The position numbers and the translations under genes were made by a program. The notes beneath the pieces were generated by a model, which did not search any database, was not told the DNA's origin, and was given only the letters and a program-made list of their open reading frames with translations. This document shows positions 25,209-32,767 of a stretch of DNA of 37,707 nucleotides, one piece after another. The stretch spans positions 1 through 37,707 of the forward strand of contig DLLC01000068.1 in NCBI GenBank assembly GCA_002476625.1, read 5' to 3'. The DNA is from Porphyromonadaceae bacterium UBA7572. GTDB lineage: Bacteria > Bacteroidota > Bacteroidia > Bacteroidales > Muribaculaceae. The stretch's first letter is position 1, and the number at the start of each line of letters is the position of its first letter.

Positions 25209-25532
25209 ATGAAAACCTTTATTCTCCATATTCTCATCGCTGCTGCTATGTGCCTTTCGTTAGGTGGCTGCTCCCAGAAGAAAGCCGCTTCTCCTATGCC
25301 CTGCCCGGATCAAGCCACTGTCTGCGACTCCGACACCACCGCTCCTGCCGACACTGTGCCGACGGGAGCCGGCGGCACCGCTGCGCCCAAGGCTGCCCAG
25401 AACAGTTCGTTCAACGGCGTTAGCTCCAAGAACAGCAATGGCGATGACGAGATATTAGGCTTCGACGACGATGTGGACGATGATAACGACATGGACGCGT
25501 TTATGAACGATTACCACGATGGCGATAAATAG
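25209..25532 (+). CDS. Small lipoprotein with Asp-rich C terminus
   Basis: A 107-residue protein. The signal peptide ends in the lipobox LGGC (Cys21), followed by SQKKAASP. The middle is a low-complexity Ala/Pro/Thr/Gly linker. The C terminus is strongly acidic: DDEILGFDDDVDDDNDMDAF and then MNDYHDGDK, with about a dozen Asp in 30 residues, which could bind divalent cations or simply keep the tail extended. No family is recognised. I found no clear promoter of its own; it starts 43 nt after the tRNA-Asp terminator and may depend on readthrough or a weak promoter there. It is convergent with the MFS gene. Confidence 0.65.
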   Translation: MKTFILHILIAAAMCLSLGGCSQKKAASPMPCPDQATVCDSDTTAPADTVPTGAGGTAAPKAAQNSSFNGVSSKNSNGDDEILGFDDDVDDDNDMDAFMNDYHDGDK

Positions 25533-25579
25533 CCGTGCCCACACCGCGGCATTGAGTGGCCGTGTGCCTCACCGCAGTG

Positions 25580-27250
25580 TCAGCATGCGGCACTGATGCG
25601 AGAGCGCTGACGGCGCAGGCGTCTCAGCTTCTCTGCCCGCTTGAAATTCCGCATCACACCCATTCCCACCTTCGGCCAGGAAGGTATGTGCTTGATTTGG
25701 TGGCGCACCATGGGTATATCCCACAGAAGCATCAGCATAGCGAAAAACAGGCCGGCCAAGAGCGTCCATCCAAACAGGATTTTCACGCTTTGCGCCATGA
25801 ATCCCTCCACCATTCCGCTCATCATCTGCTGAAAATCAATGTGGGTGGCGCTCATTCTCACGCTGTCGATATATCCACAGCAGCGCGCAAAGCCATCGCC
25901 CATATAATATTTTATGCCTCTGGCATGCAGCGCGGCTCCCACAAGCCCGCCCACAAACATGTGCAGCACATTGAACACCGACAGCGCCTGGAAAAAATGT
26001 TCAAACGACATGATGGCGTGCAGGCACCACATGAGCGCGATGCACAGCACCGCATAGCTGAACCCGCGCCACATGAGCGGCATGCGCAGCTGCTCAATGT
26101 TGAGGTTGGAGTCTACAAGGAAATAGAATCCTCCGGCATAAAGGCAAAACGCCGCCAGTGCCAGTGCCATCAGCTTGTACACGTTCCACCGCATCAGCCC
26201 CAGCCAGCCGAGCGCAAACAGGCATCCTGCCCATATTCCCGGCAGTGACCATTGGCCAAGCGCCTCATAAGTGAGGTCGGAATAGTGCATCACTTCCTCG
26301 TAATATATCATTTCGAGCACATGCTCACACGAGAACAGCGCCTCCACCACCCCTATGAGCAGAATTACGGGCACCACATTGTGGTAGGTCCACATTGTCG
26401 GTTCTATATATGCCTTATGGCGATTCCCCATGCGGTAGAGGCTGGTGGCAAGCGTGACCAGTGCCGTTCCGGTCACCAGCCTAAACTGCCGGGAGTGCCA
26501 CCAGTCGAGCCAGTCGCCATAGTTGAGCAGCCACGCCACCTGCAGCCACACCGCTATCCACAGCAGCGCGCCCAACCAGTCGACGCCTTTGAGTGGCACA
26601 ATCTGTGGCATAGCGTGAAAAGGCTTCGTGAGCATCGCCTGCACCAGTAGCACCAGTAGCATCAGCCCCATCACGAACCAGTGCATATAGGTCCAGTGCA
26701 TTGTGTAGGCAAACCATGCCGACAGATAGCCCGCCACCTCGATGGAGGTGAGCAGTACAATGTGGAGTATGGGGAAAAACACTCCAAAGTCGCGCTTTGG
26801 CGTCATCCACAGCTGAATGTTTGACATGCACTCGAATGTGCCTTGTATTTTGGCCATACCACATATCACACACAGGAGCCATAGCGCTAAAAGCGGCATT
26901 TTAAAAGTGGCGAGCAGGTTGCACGCCAGAATCACCGCCGCCGACACCATCAGCAGCGACTTGTTGCTGAAGCGGAACTTCATGCGGAACAGCACCGGGA
27001 AATACAGCGCCATGCCGATGAGCGTGGCGTAGAGGCACATTTGCACATCCTCGCGCATCACGCTCCATTCGCCCACCACATTGTTCATCGCGCCAAGGTA
27101 CATGCCATTGGCAAACTGGAAGCAGAAGGCCAGCACCACATAAATCCATGGCCTTGCCCACTTTGGCACAAAGCCATAGTACATGGGCATTGCAAAAGTG
27201 GTGGGAGGCCCGCCGGCCTTTGGCTTATTGTCTTGTTGATTCCTGTTCAT
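25580..27250 (-). CDS. Major facilitator superfamily efflux permease
   Basis: A 556-residue inner-membrane protein with about 12-14 hydrophobic segments and a basic C-terminal tail (KRAEKLRRLRRQRSR). Together with the upstream HlyD and TolC genes it forms the inner-membrane pump of an EmrAB-TolC-like tripartite exporter powered by the proton gradient. The classic MFS loop motifs are poorly preserved, so the family call rests on topology and context. It starts 4 nt after the HlyD stop, which indicates tight coupling. The substrate is unknown; drugs, bile components or fatty acids are typical for this class. Confidence 0.75.
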   Translation of the reverse strand: MNRNQQDNKPKAGGPPTTFAMPMYYGFVPKWARPWIYVVLAFCFQFANGMYLGAMNNVVGEWSVMREDVQMCLYATLIGMALYFPVLFRMKFRFSNKSLLMVSAAVILACNLLATFKMPLLALWLLCVICGMAKIQGTFECMSNIQLWMTPKRDFGVFFPILHIVLLTSIEVAGYLSAWFAYTMHWTYMHWFVMGLMLLVLLVQAMLTKPFHAMPQIVPLKGVDWLGALLWIAVWLQVAWLLNYGDWLDWWHSRQFRLVTGTALVTLATSLYRMGNRHKAYIEPTMWTYHNVVPVILLIGVVEALFSCEHVLEMIYYEEVMHYSDLTYEALGQWSLPGIWAGCLFALGWLGLMRWNVYKLMALALAAFCLYAGGFYFLVDSNLNIEQLRMPLMWRGFSYAVLCIALMWCLHAIMSFEHFFQALSVFNVLHMFVGGLVGAALHARGIKYYMGDGFARCCGYIDSVRMSATHIDFQQMMSGMVEGFMAQSVKILFGWTLLAGLFFAMLMLLWDIPMVRHQIKHIPSWPKVGMGVMRNFKRAEKLRRLRRQRSRISAAC

Positions 27251-27254
27251 TTGC

Positions 27255-28286
27255 TCATTTTTTTACCACACACTCCACATTCATGCCGGCACGGAGTTTT
27301 GCCATCTTTCGCTTGTCGGCATTCAAGTGTATGCGCACCGGTATGCGCTGCTCCACCTTCACGAAATTGCCGGTGGCATTGTCCTGTGGCACTATGGAGA
27401 ATGCCGAGCCTGTGGCATCGCTGATGCGCTCCACCGTGCCTTCGTAGCTCACTCCGGGCACAGCATCGACGGTGACCTTTACTTTTGACCCAATGTGAAT
27501 GCCGGGCAGCTGCGTTTCGCGGAAGTTGGCCATCACCCACAGTTCGGAGTTGTCCACAATGTTGACCATCGTCTGTCCGGGCTGCACGAGCTGTCCCTCA
27601 TGAATTTCTTTCTTGCCTACCACGCCATCGGCGGTGGCGATAATCACGGTGTACGACAGGTTGAGCTTGGCAAGCTGTATTTGGGCGCGGGCGGCCTTGA
27701 TGGCTGCCTGGTTTTGTGATAGTCGGTGGCCCTGCTCTTGCTCTGTGTGCGCCAGGGTGGCCTTGCTGCGCACGGCTTGCTCATAGTGGGCCTTTGCGGC
27801 AAGGTAAGCGGTGTGCACCTGGTCGTACTGCTGCTGTGTCACCGCATCGTTTTTCAGCAACTGAGCATACCGCTCGTCGTCCTGTCGGGCGTTTTCCATG
27901 CGCACGCTTGCCTCGTCGATGCCGGCGTCCGACACGTTCATGCTTTGGCGAGTGGTGCCCATTGATGAGGCGGTGGCATCACCACCGGCGAGTTCGCGCT
28001 GCAAGCCAGCCTCGGCCTGTGCCAGCTGGAGCTTGAACTCGCTGTCTTCTATCACCACGAGCGTGTCGCCCTTGTGCACGGGCTGGTATTCGCTGAAGCG
28101 TATTTCCTTGATAAATCCTCCCACACGGGTGTTGACGGGGGTGATGTGCTGCTGTATGGTGGCGTTGTCGGTGTATTCCCCCTCATCAAAGTGAGCGAAA
28201 TGGCAGTAAACGAGCCATGCGCCAAAGCCGAGGATCACGAGCACGCAAATGTTGTAGATTAGTCGTAATAGTTTTTTCTTTTTCAT
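27255..28286 (-). CDS. HlyD/EmrA-family periplasmic adaptor protein
   Basis: A 343-residue membrane fusion protein that links the inner-membrane pump to the TolC channel. A single N-terminal membrane helix (about 9-28) is followed by the EmrA-like sequence EYTDNATIQQHITPVN, a lipoyl half-motif VGGFIKEIRFSEYQPVHKGD, a coiled-coil hairpin (about 75-205), and the returning lipoyl half ATADGVVGKKEIHEGQLVQP. The beta-barrel domain contains NSELWVMANFRETQL. It is 25 nt after TolC and 4 nt before the MFS gene. Confidence 0.92.
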   Translation of the reverse strand: MKKKKLLRLIYNICVLVILGFGAWLVYCHFAHFDEGEYTDNATIQQHITPVNTRVGGFIKEIRFSEYQPVHKGDTLVVIEDSEFKLQLAQAEAGLQRELAGGDATASSMGTTRQSMNVSDAGIDEASVRMENARQDDERYAQLLKNDAVTQQQYDQVHTAYLAAKAHYEQAVRSKATLAHTEQEQGHRLSQNQAAIKAARAQIQLAKLNLSYTVIIATADGVVGKKEIHEGQLVQPGQTMVNIVDNSELWVMANFRETQLPGIHIGSKVKVTVDAVPGVSYEGTVERISDATGSAFSIVPQDNATGNFVKVEQRIPVRIHLNADKRKMAKLRAGMNVECVVKK

Positions 28287-28311
28287 ATTTCAGTGTTATG
28301 TGGATTGGGGT

Positions 28312-29619
28312 TTAAATTTTTCCTGTCACATACAGGATATTATAATAGGTGAGGGCGATATTGATCTGTGCATTCACTTCCTGAAGCTCGGCGTTGAGTT
28401 TCACGTTTGAAGCGCCGATCATGTCGGTGATGAGTGCCAGTTGGTTGGCGTAGCGGTTCTGCACCACCTGGTAATTTTGTGTGGCGAGCTCCACGCTCTT
28501 TCGCTGAGTTCGCAGCTCTACGAACGCCTGCTGGTGCAGCGTGTAGGCCTGATGCACGCTGTTGTTCACGCTCTCGGCTGTCACGGAATGCGCATCACGG
28601 CAAAGTTGAAGCTGCTCTTCCGCCTTGCGCACGCTCTTGGGGCTCTTGAACAGCGAACTGAGTGAATATTTCACGCCCACGCCCACATACCAGATGTTGA
28701 AATTCTTGTTGATGGGGGGAATGTCGTAGGTGAAGGGACCAGAGAAATTGTCGGCTGCCACTACGGCGATTTTTGGCATCAGTTCGCTCTTGGCAAGTTT
28801 CAGTTGCTGTTCAGCCACGCTGATTCCCAGCGACGATTGGTGAATCAGCGGCGAGCATGCTGTGGCGCTGTTCTGCATGTCGGCTTCCGACAGCAGCGTA
28901 TTTTCTGCCGCGTCGAGGTCGATGTCGGGCACAATGCACTCCTCGCCGATGCCAAGGGTGTTACACAGCTGGTGGTTGAGGATGCTTTTCTGGTCCTCAA
29001 GCTGGCGTTTCCCCAGTTTTAGTGACTCGAGCTGAAGCTCATAGCGCGTCACGTCGTTTTTGAGCACCATGCCCTGTTCCTGCTTTGCCTTGATGTCGGT
29101 GATGAGGCGCTCGGTGAGCGAGATGTTGCTGTCATACACCTTGATGCCGTTGTCGAGCTTGAAGATCTCAAGGAGCTGCCCCACAGTGGCGAGCCTCAGC
29201 TGGCTACGCGTCAGGCTGACGGAATTCTCGCTCTGTGCTTTTTGTAGCTCCGCGAGCTTGATGCCGGTGGTGATGGCGCCTCCGGCATACACAGGCTGTT
29301 GGAGTTCCACGGCGAGGGCATTGCCGAAATGTGGCTGGCTCACGCCAGTGGCATGGCTGAAGTTGCGGTCGGTGATGAGCACATTGCCTGTGTAGCTCAC
29401 CGACAGCGATGCGCTGATGTCTGGAAGGCGTCGGTTCTTTGCCTCTTCAATGCCAGCCTGTGCCACCCCGACAGCCGTTTTCTGAGCTGCAAGAGCGTGG
29501 CTTCCACTCTCAATGAGGTTGAAGAGTCCGGAGATGGAGAGCCTGCGCTGCGCCTGTGACTTTCCGGCGCCCAAGAGTAGCGCGCTTGCGCAAACACATA
29601 ATAGTAGTCTTTTTCGCAT
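28312..29619 (-). CDS. TolC-family outer membrane efflux channel
   Basis: A 435-residue protein with a signal peptide (about 1-23, ending SQAQ) and the two-fold repeat of TolC: each half has a long helical segment and two beta strands. Recognisable pieces are AGIEEAKNRRLPDISASLSVSY, ELQQPVYAGGAIT, and LAKSELMPKIAVVA, all positions of the family's conserved pore-strand regions. It is the first gene of the efflux operon and divergent from the AraC regulator, whose promoter region it shares. Confidence 0.92.
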   Translation of the reverse strand: MRKRLLLCVCASALLLGAGKSQAQRRLSISGLFNLIESGSHALAAQKTAVGVAQAGIEEAKNRRLPDISASLSVSYTGNVLITDRNFSHATGVSQPHFGNALAVELQQPVYAGGAITTGIKLAELQKAQSENSVSLTRSQLRLATVGQLLEIFKLDNGIKVYDSNISLTERLITDIKAKQEQGMVLKNDVTRYELQLESLKLGKRQLEDQKSILNHQLCNTLGIGEECIVPDIDLDAAENTLLSEADMQNSATACSPLIHQSSLGISVAEQQLKLAKSELMPKIAVVAADNFSGPFTYDIPPINKNFNIWYVGVGVKYSLSSLFKSPKSVRKAEEQLQLCRDAHSVTAESVNNSVHQAYTLHQQAFVELRTQRKSVELATQNYQVVQNRYANQLALITDMIGASNVKLNAELQEVNAQINIALTYYNILYVTGKI

Positions 29620-29659
29620 AGTGAAATTATTGAGTTTGGATTGCTGATTTTTTCGGGTG

Positions 29660-29667
29660 CAAAATTA
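29660..29667 (-). promoter_or_regulatory. Candidate -7 box of the TolC-EmrA-MFS operon
   Basis: Minus-strand TAATTTTG matches TAnnTTTG, 40 nt upstream of the TolC ATG. No -33 element is found at the usual spacing, which would fit an activator-dependent promoter. Confidence 0.5.
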
Positions 29668-29750
29668 CGCACATTTCCACTGCTCTCCGTTTAACAAAAT
29701 CCTACAAAAATTGAATATTTCGGAACATTGATGCCTATATATACCATAAA

Positions 29751-29769
29751 ATTCCGATATTTGCGGAAT
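29751..29769. promoter_or_regulatory. Inverted repeat, possible operator in the AraC/TolC intergenic region
   Basis: ATTCCG (29751-29756) and CGGAAT (29764-29769) form a perfect 6-bp inverted repeat around ATATTTG, ending 11 nt before the AraC ATG. A related half site, ATTTCGGAAC, lies at 29717-29726. The location suits autoregulation. Binding is inference. Confidence 0.4.
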
Positions 29770-29781
29770 AATTCAGAATAA

Positions 29782-30666
29782 ATGAAGCGGACACATCACA
29801 TTACTTGCGTCAAGCCTATGGATATAGAGATGGTGCCTAACGGAAAAGCACGGCTCTTTACCACGAGTTTTGAGGAACTGTTTAGCGAAGCCACAGTCAT
29901 CGACTATGGTACGATTTTACTGTGCCTTGAAGGCGCAGCCTGCATTACAGTGAACTTTTATGAATGGAAACTGATGAAAGGCGCTGTCATCACATTGTTT
30001 CCGGGCGATGTGGTGGAGATTGGCGATAGGGAAGGAGGATTTAAGGCTCAGGTGCTGAAATACAATGCCTCCTTGCTGCGTGAGGCGAGTCTGCAACTGG
30101 AGCAAACGGTGTATTCACAACTGAAAACCGATCGCTGCCGGGCGCAAACGCCCATACTCACCAGCATCATCACCAACATGTTCGCATTGCTCCAGCTCTA
30201 TTTTAATCAAGAGGGGTGCATCTGCCTCGACCAGTTGGTGACGCTACAGCTGAAAGCTTTTTTTCTTGGTTTTCATGATTATCTTTACCGTAACCAGGAT
30301 GAAAAGAAGCTGGAGACGGGAAGCCCTCGCACAAGGGAACTGTTCAACCAGTTTATGCGGCTGCTTGAGAAACGCTACAGGCAATCGCGTGACGTGAGCT
30401 ACTATGCCTCCCTACTGAACATATCGCCAAAATATCTTGGAATAGTCACGCGCCGTGTGACGGGGCATCATGTGAAGGCCATCATCGACCATTATGTGGT
30501 GCTACAAATCAAGCAGTCGCTTGTCACTGAGCAGAAGTCGGTGAAGGAAATTTCATGGGACTATCATTTCTGCGACATATCTTTCTTTTGCCGCTACTTT
30601 AAGCGCCACACAGGGCTCACCCCGCAGCAGTTTAGAAATGGGCAGCAGGAAGAAAGAAGGGGTTAG
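29782..30666 (+). CDS. AraC-family transcriptional regulator
   Basis: A 294-residue regulator. The N-terminal part (about 1-170) has a cupin-like ligand domain (IDYGTILLCLEGAACITVN, and ITLFPGDVVEIGDREG). The C-terminal part (about 190-287) has the two helix-turn-helix units: VSYYASLLNISPKYLGIVTR, then VKEISWDYHFCDISFFCRYF followed by KRHTGLTPQQFR, the AraC signature. It is divergent from the TolC-EmrA-MFS operon and most likely controls it; the inducer is not known. The stop codon lies inside the heptamer repeat that follows. Confidence 0.9.
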   Translation: MKRTHHITCVKPMDIEMVPNGKARLFTTSFEELFSEATVIDYGTILLCLEGAACITVNFYEWKLMKGAVITLFPGDVVEIGDREGGFKAQVLKYNASLLREASLQLEQTVYSQLKTDRCRAQTPILTSIITNMFALLQLYFNQEGCICLDQLVTLQLKAFFLGFHDYLYRNQDEKKLETGSPRTRELFNQFMRLLEKRYRQSRDVSYYASLLNISPKYLGIVTRRVTGHHVKAIIDHYVVLQIKQSLVTEQKSVKEISWDYHFCDISFFCRYFKRHTGLTPQQFRNGQQEERRG

Positions 30667-30758
30667 AAGTTAGAGATTAGAGGTTATTGGTGGGCATAAT
30701 TGGCTTGTCCCTCCCTAACCCTTTTTCTCTAACCTCTAACCTCTAATCTCTAATTTCT
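30663..30758. repeat. Heptamer (TTAGAGG-like) tandem repeats in inverted orientation
   Basis: The left arm has TTAGAAG, TTAGAGA, TTAGAGG, TTA (30663-30686). The right arm has the same heptamers in reverse complement (about 30728-30755). Arms 30665-30686 and 30737-30758 pair over 22 bp with one G-T pair around a 50-nt loop. It lies between convergent genes (AraC regulator and cysE), so it may act as a bidirectional terminator. Confidence 0.75.
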
Positions 30759-30764
30759 GAAAAA

Positions 30765-31526
30765 TCAGATTCCGGCACCGTCTTGGTAGAATGGCTCCTC
30801 TATGGCGTGGCTCTGGAGCACTCGCGAGTGGGGTGGCACATCGTGTGTGAGCCACACGTTGCCACCCACCACTGTGTGGTGTCCGATTTTTACCCGGCCC
30901 AGTATTGAGGTGTTGGAATACACTGTCACATGGTCTTCCAGAATAGGGTGGCGAGGCACGTCGATGGGCACACCATTAGCATCATAGGAAAAGTTTTTTG
31001 CTCCGAGTGTCACGCCCTGATAGAGCATCACATGGTTGCCGATCACACTTGTGGCGCCAATCACCACGCCAGTGCCGTGGTCGATGCTGAAATACTCTCC
31101 AATCTGTGCGGCAGGGTGAATGTCGATGCCCGTGGCGGAGTGCGCTATCTCAGTGATGACGCGCGGAATGATGGGCACGCCTTGCATGTGAAGCTGGTGA
31201 GCCGCGCGATAGTGGACCATCACCTTTATCACAGGATAGCAGAGAATCACCTCCTGCATCGATTTCACGGCAGGGTCGTTGTGCATCACGGCGTCGGCAT
31301 CGGTGTGGAGCAGCCTCGAAATTTCGGGTAAGGCCACCACAAACTTGAGTGCCACTTTATCGGGGTCGGCAATGTCCTTGATGGTGGAAAGTTGCTCAGT
31401 AAGCACTATGCGAATGGCCTCATTGCCATTGGTCCACGATGGCACATCGGAATATGAGGGGAAAATCACGTAGCCCACCAGCTCCATAAGCCGCTTGAGC
31501 TGTGTTACAGATGGTGCATACATCAT
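30765..31526 (-). CDS. cysE: Serine O-acetyltransferase
   Basis: Makes O-acetylserine from serine and acetyl-CoA, the first step of cysteine biosynthesis. The 253-residue protein has an N-terminal helical domain and a left-handed beta-helix of hexapeptide repeats (about 130-215). Active-site residues are visible: D135 and H137 in GIDIHPAAQIGEYF, D149-H150 in FSIDHGTGVVIGATSVIG, and QGVTLGAKNFS for acetyl-CoA. The C terminus ends in DGAGI; a terminal Ile is what inserts into the cysK active site in cysteine synthase complexes. It starts 2 nt after the cysK stop, so the two are one operon behind the cysteine leader. The usual Met-Met start is ambiguous by one codon. Confidence 0.93.
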   Translation of the reverse strand: MMYAPSVTQLKRLMELVGYVIFPSYSDVPSWTNGNEAIRIVLTEQLSTIKDIADPDKVALKFVVALPEISRLLHTDADAVMHNDPAVKSMQEVILCYPVIKVMVHYRAAHQLHMQGVPIIPRVITEIAHSATGIDIHPAAQIGEYFSIDHGTGVVIGATSVIGNHVMLYQGVTLGAKNFSYDANGVPIDVPRHPILEDHVTVYSNTSILGRVKIGHHTVVGGNVWLTHDVPPHSRVLQSHAIEEPFYQDGAGI

Positions 31527-31528
31527 TA

Positions 31529-32443
31529 TTATTCAAATAGAGAGGTGGATAAATAGCGCTCGCCAGTGTCGGGTAGCAATGCCACGATGAGCTTGCCCGC
31601 GTTCTCGTCCTTTCTTGCCAGGGCGAGTGCGGCAGAGAAGGCTGCGCCCGATGAAATGCCCACGAGCAGTCCGCGAGTGCGTGCCAGCGTGCGAGCACCA
31701 TCGAAAGCGTCGTCGTCGGTCACTGTCATCACCTCGTCCACCACATCAGCGTGGTAGGTGGAGGGCACAAACCCTGCGCCGATGCCTTGTATTTTATGCT
31801 TTCCAGCCACCCCCGTGGTCAGCACAGCAGATGAAGCCGGCTCCACGGCCACCACTTTCACGGCAGGGTTGTGCTTCTTGAGCGCCTTTCCCACGCCGCT
31901 CACTGTGCCGCCTGTGCCTACGCCAGCCACGAAAATATCCACTTTGCCATCGGTGTCGGCCCACACTTCCTCGCCAGTGGTGCGCTCATGCACGGCAGGA
32001 TTGGCGGGGTTGACAAACTGCCCCAAAATTACTGCCCCAGGAATGGTGTCGCGAAGCTGCTCCGCCTTGGCGATAGCCCCCTTCATGCCTTCCGCTCCAG
32101 GGGTCAGCTCGAGCTGCGCGCCGTAGGCTTTGAGCAAATTCCGGCGCTCCACGCTCATGGTGTCGGGCATGGTGAGAATGGTTTTGTAGCCTTTAGCCAC
32201 GCCCACCCATGCCAGGCCCACCCCCGTGTTGCCGCTGGTGGGCTCAATGATGGTGGCTCCGGGCTTCAGTACTCCCTTTTTCTCGGCATCCTCAATCATG
32301 GCCAGGGCAATGCGGTCCTTCACACTGCCGCCAGGATTGAAAGCCTCCACTTTCACGGCGATTCTTGCTTTTTGGTTTTCAAATCCGCTCACCTCCACTA
32401 ATGGGGTGTGCCCTACGAGTTCTGTAATTGATGAGTAAATCAT
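31529..32443 (-). CDS. cysK: Cysteine synthase A (O-acetylserine sulfhydrylase)
   Basis: A PLP enzyme that makes cysteine from O-acetylserine and sulfide. The 304-residue protein has the PLP-binding Lys42 in NPGGSVKDRIA, the substrate loop TSGNTGVG (69-76), the phosphate-binding GVGTGGTVSGVG, and the SSGAA loop near residue 266. Length and motifs are standard for the CysK family. It is the first structural gene after the leader at 32489-32722 and is followed at once by cysE, whose product supplies its substrate. The leader arrangement predicts expression only when Cys-tRNA is scarce. Confidence 0.96.
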   Translation of the reverse strand: MIYSSITELVGHTPLVEVSGFENQKARIAVKVEAFNPGGSVKDRIALAMIEDAEKKGVLKPGATIIEPTSGNTGVGLAWVGVAKGYKTILTMPDTMSVERRNLLKAYGAQLELTPGAEGMKGAIAKAEQLRDTIPGAVILGQFVNPANPAVHERTTGEEVWADTDGKVDIFVAGVGTGGTVSGVGKALKKHNPAVKVVAVEPASSAVLTTGVAGKHKIQGIGAGFVPSTYHADVVDEVMTVTDDDAFDGARTLARTRGLLVGISSGAAFSAALALARKDENAGKLIVALLPDTGERYLSTSLFE

Positions 32444-32488
32444 AATGTGATAATGTTTTATAAATTGTTGATATTAATAAATTCGGAT

Positions 32489-32528
32489 AAAAAATGCGCC
32501 TTGCCAACGTTTAGAGTGGCAAGGCGCA
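32489..32528 (-). terminator. Attenuator terminator upstream of cysK
   Basis: A perfect 12-bp hairpin: TGCGCCTTGCCA (minus strand, 32528-32517) pairs with TGGCAAGGCGCA (32506-32495), with a 10-nt loop, then six T (32494-32489). It stands 45 nt before the cysK ATG and 36 nt after the leader ORF stop, so a transcript that folds it would end before cysK. An alternative pairing of its 5' arm with 32579-32600 is described under findings. Confidence 0.93.
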
Positions 32529-32564
32529 GGTATTTTGCTTGATAATAAAAAATCTGGCTGAATG

Positions 32565-32663
32565 TCATACAGCATCACGCAAAACCATCGTGCCGAGCCA
32601 ATCGCTTGATTCGGGACAACAGCAGCAGCAACAAGCTGGCGATGATGTGTAGAAATGCTTCAT
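32565..32663 (-). CDS. Cysteine-rich leader peptide (attenuator ORF)
   Basis: A 32-codon ORF starting 29 nt after the -7 box. It reads MKHFYTSSPA, then six consecutive Cys (codons 11-16, 32616-32633), then PESSDWLGTMVLRDAV and stop. The Cys run uses mixed codons TGT TGC TGC TGC TGT TGT, so it is not a simple triplet repeat. It precedes a terminator and the cysteine biosynthesis operon, which is the classic layout of an amino-acid attenuator: ribosomes starved of Cys-tRNA would stall on codons 11-16. No signal peptide or domain suggests another role, though a Cys-rich metal-binding peptide cannot be excluded. The ORF is too short for routine gene calling. Confidence 0.85.
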   Translation of the reverse strand: MKHFYTSSPACCCCCCPESSDWLGTMVLRDAV

Positions 32664-32691
32664 TCTATTAAGTGATTCGTTTTGTTGGGTG

Positions 32692-32722
32692 CAAAGTTAT
32701 AGCTAAAATGTAAATAATGCAA
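32692..32722 (-). promoter_or_regulatory. Promoter of the cysteine leader-cysK-cysE transcript
   Basis: Minus-strand TTG (32720-32722), 20-nt spacer, TAACTTTG (32692-32699): a full match to the Bacteroidetes consensus. Transcription would start about 20 nt before the leader ATG at 32663. Confidence 0.82.
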
Positions 32723-32767
32723 GCGATTCGTAACAAAAAGTGGGCGAGAATAGTGTTAGGGCTATTC

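Noticed and set aside
32616..32633. Cys run as a simple CAG/GCA microsatellite
   Set aside because: The six codons are mixed (TGT and TGC) and in frame in an ORF with promoter, terminator and matching pathway genes, so a chance repeat is the less likely explanation. It is kept as a finding.
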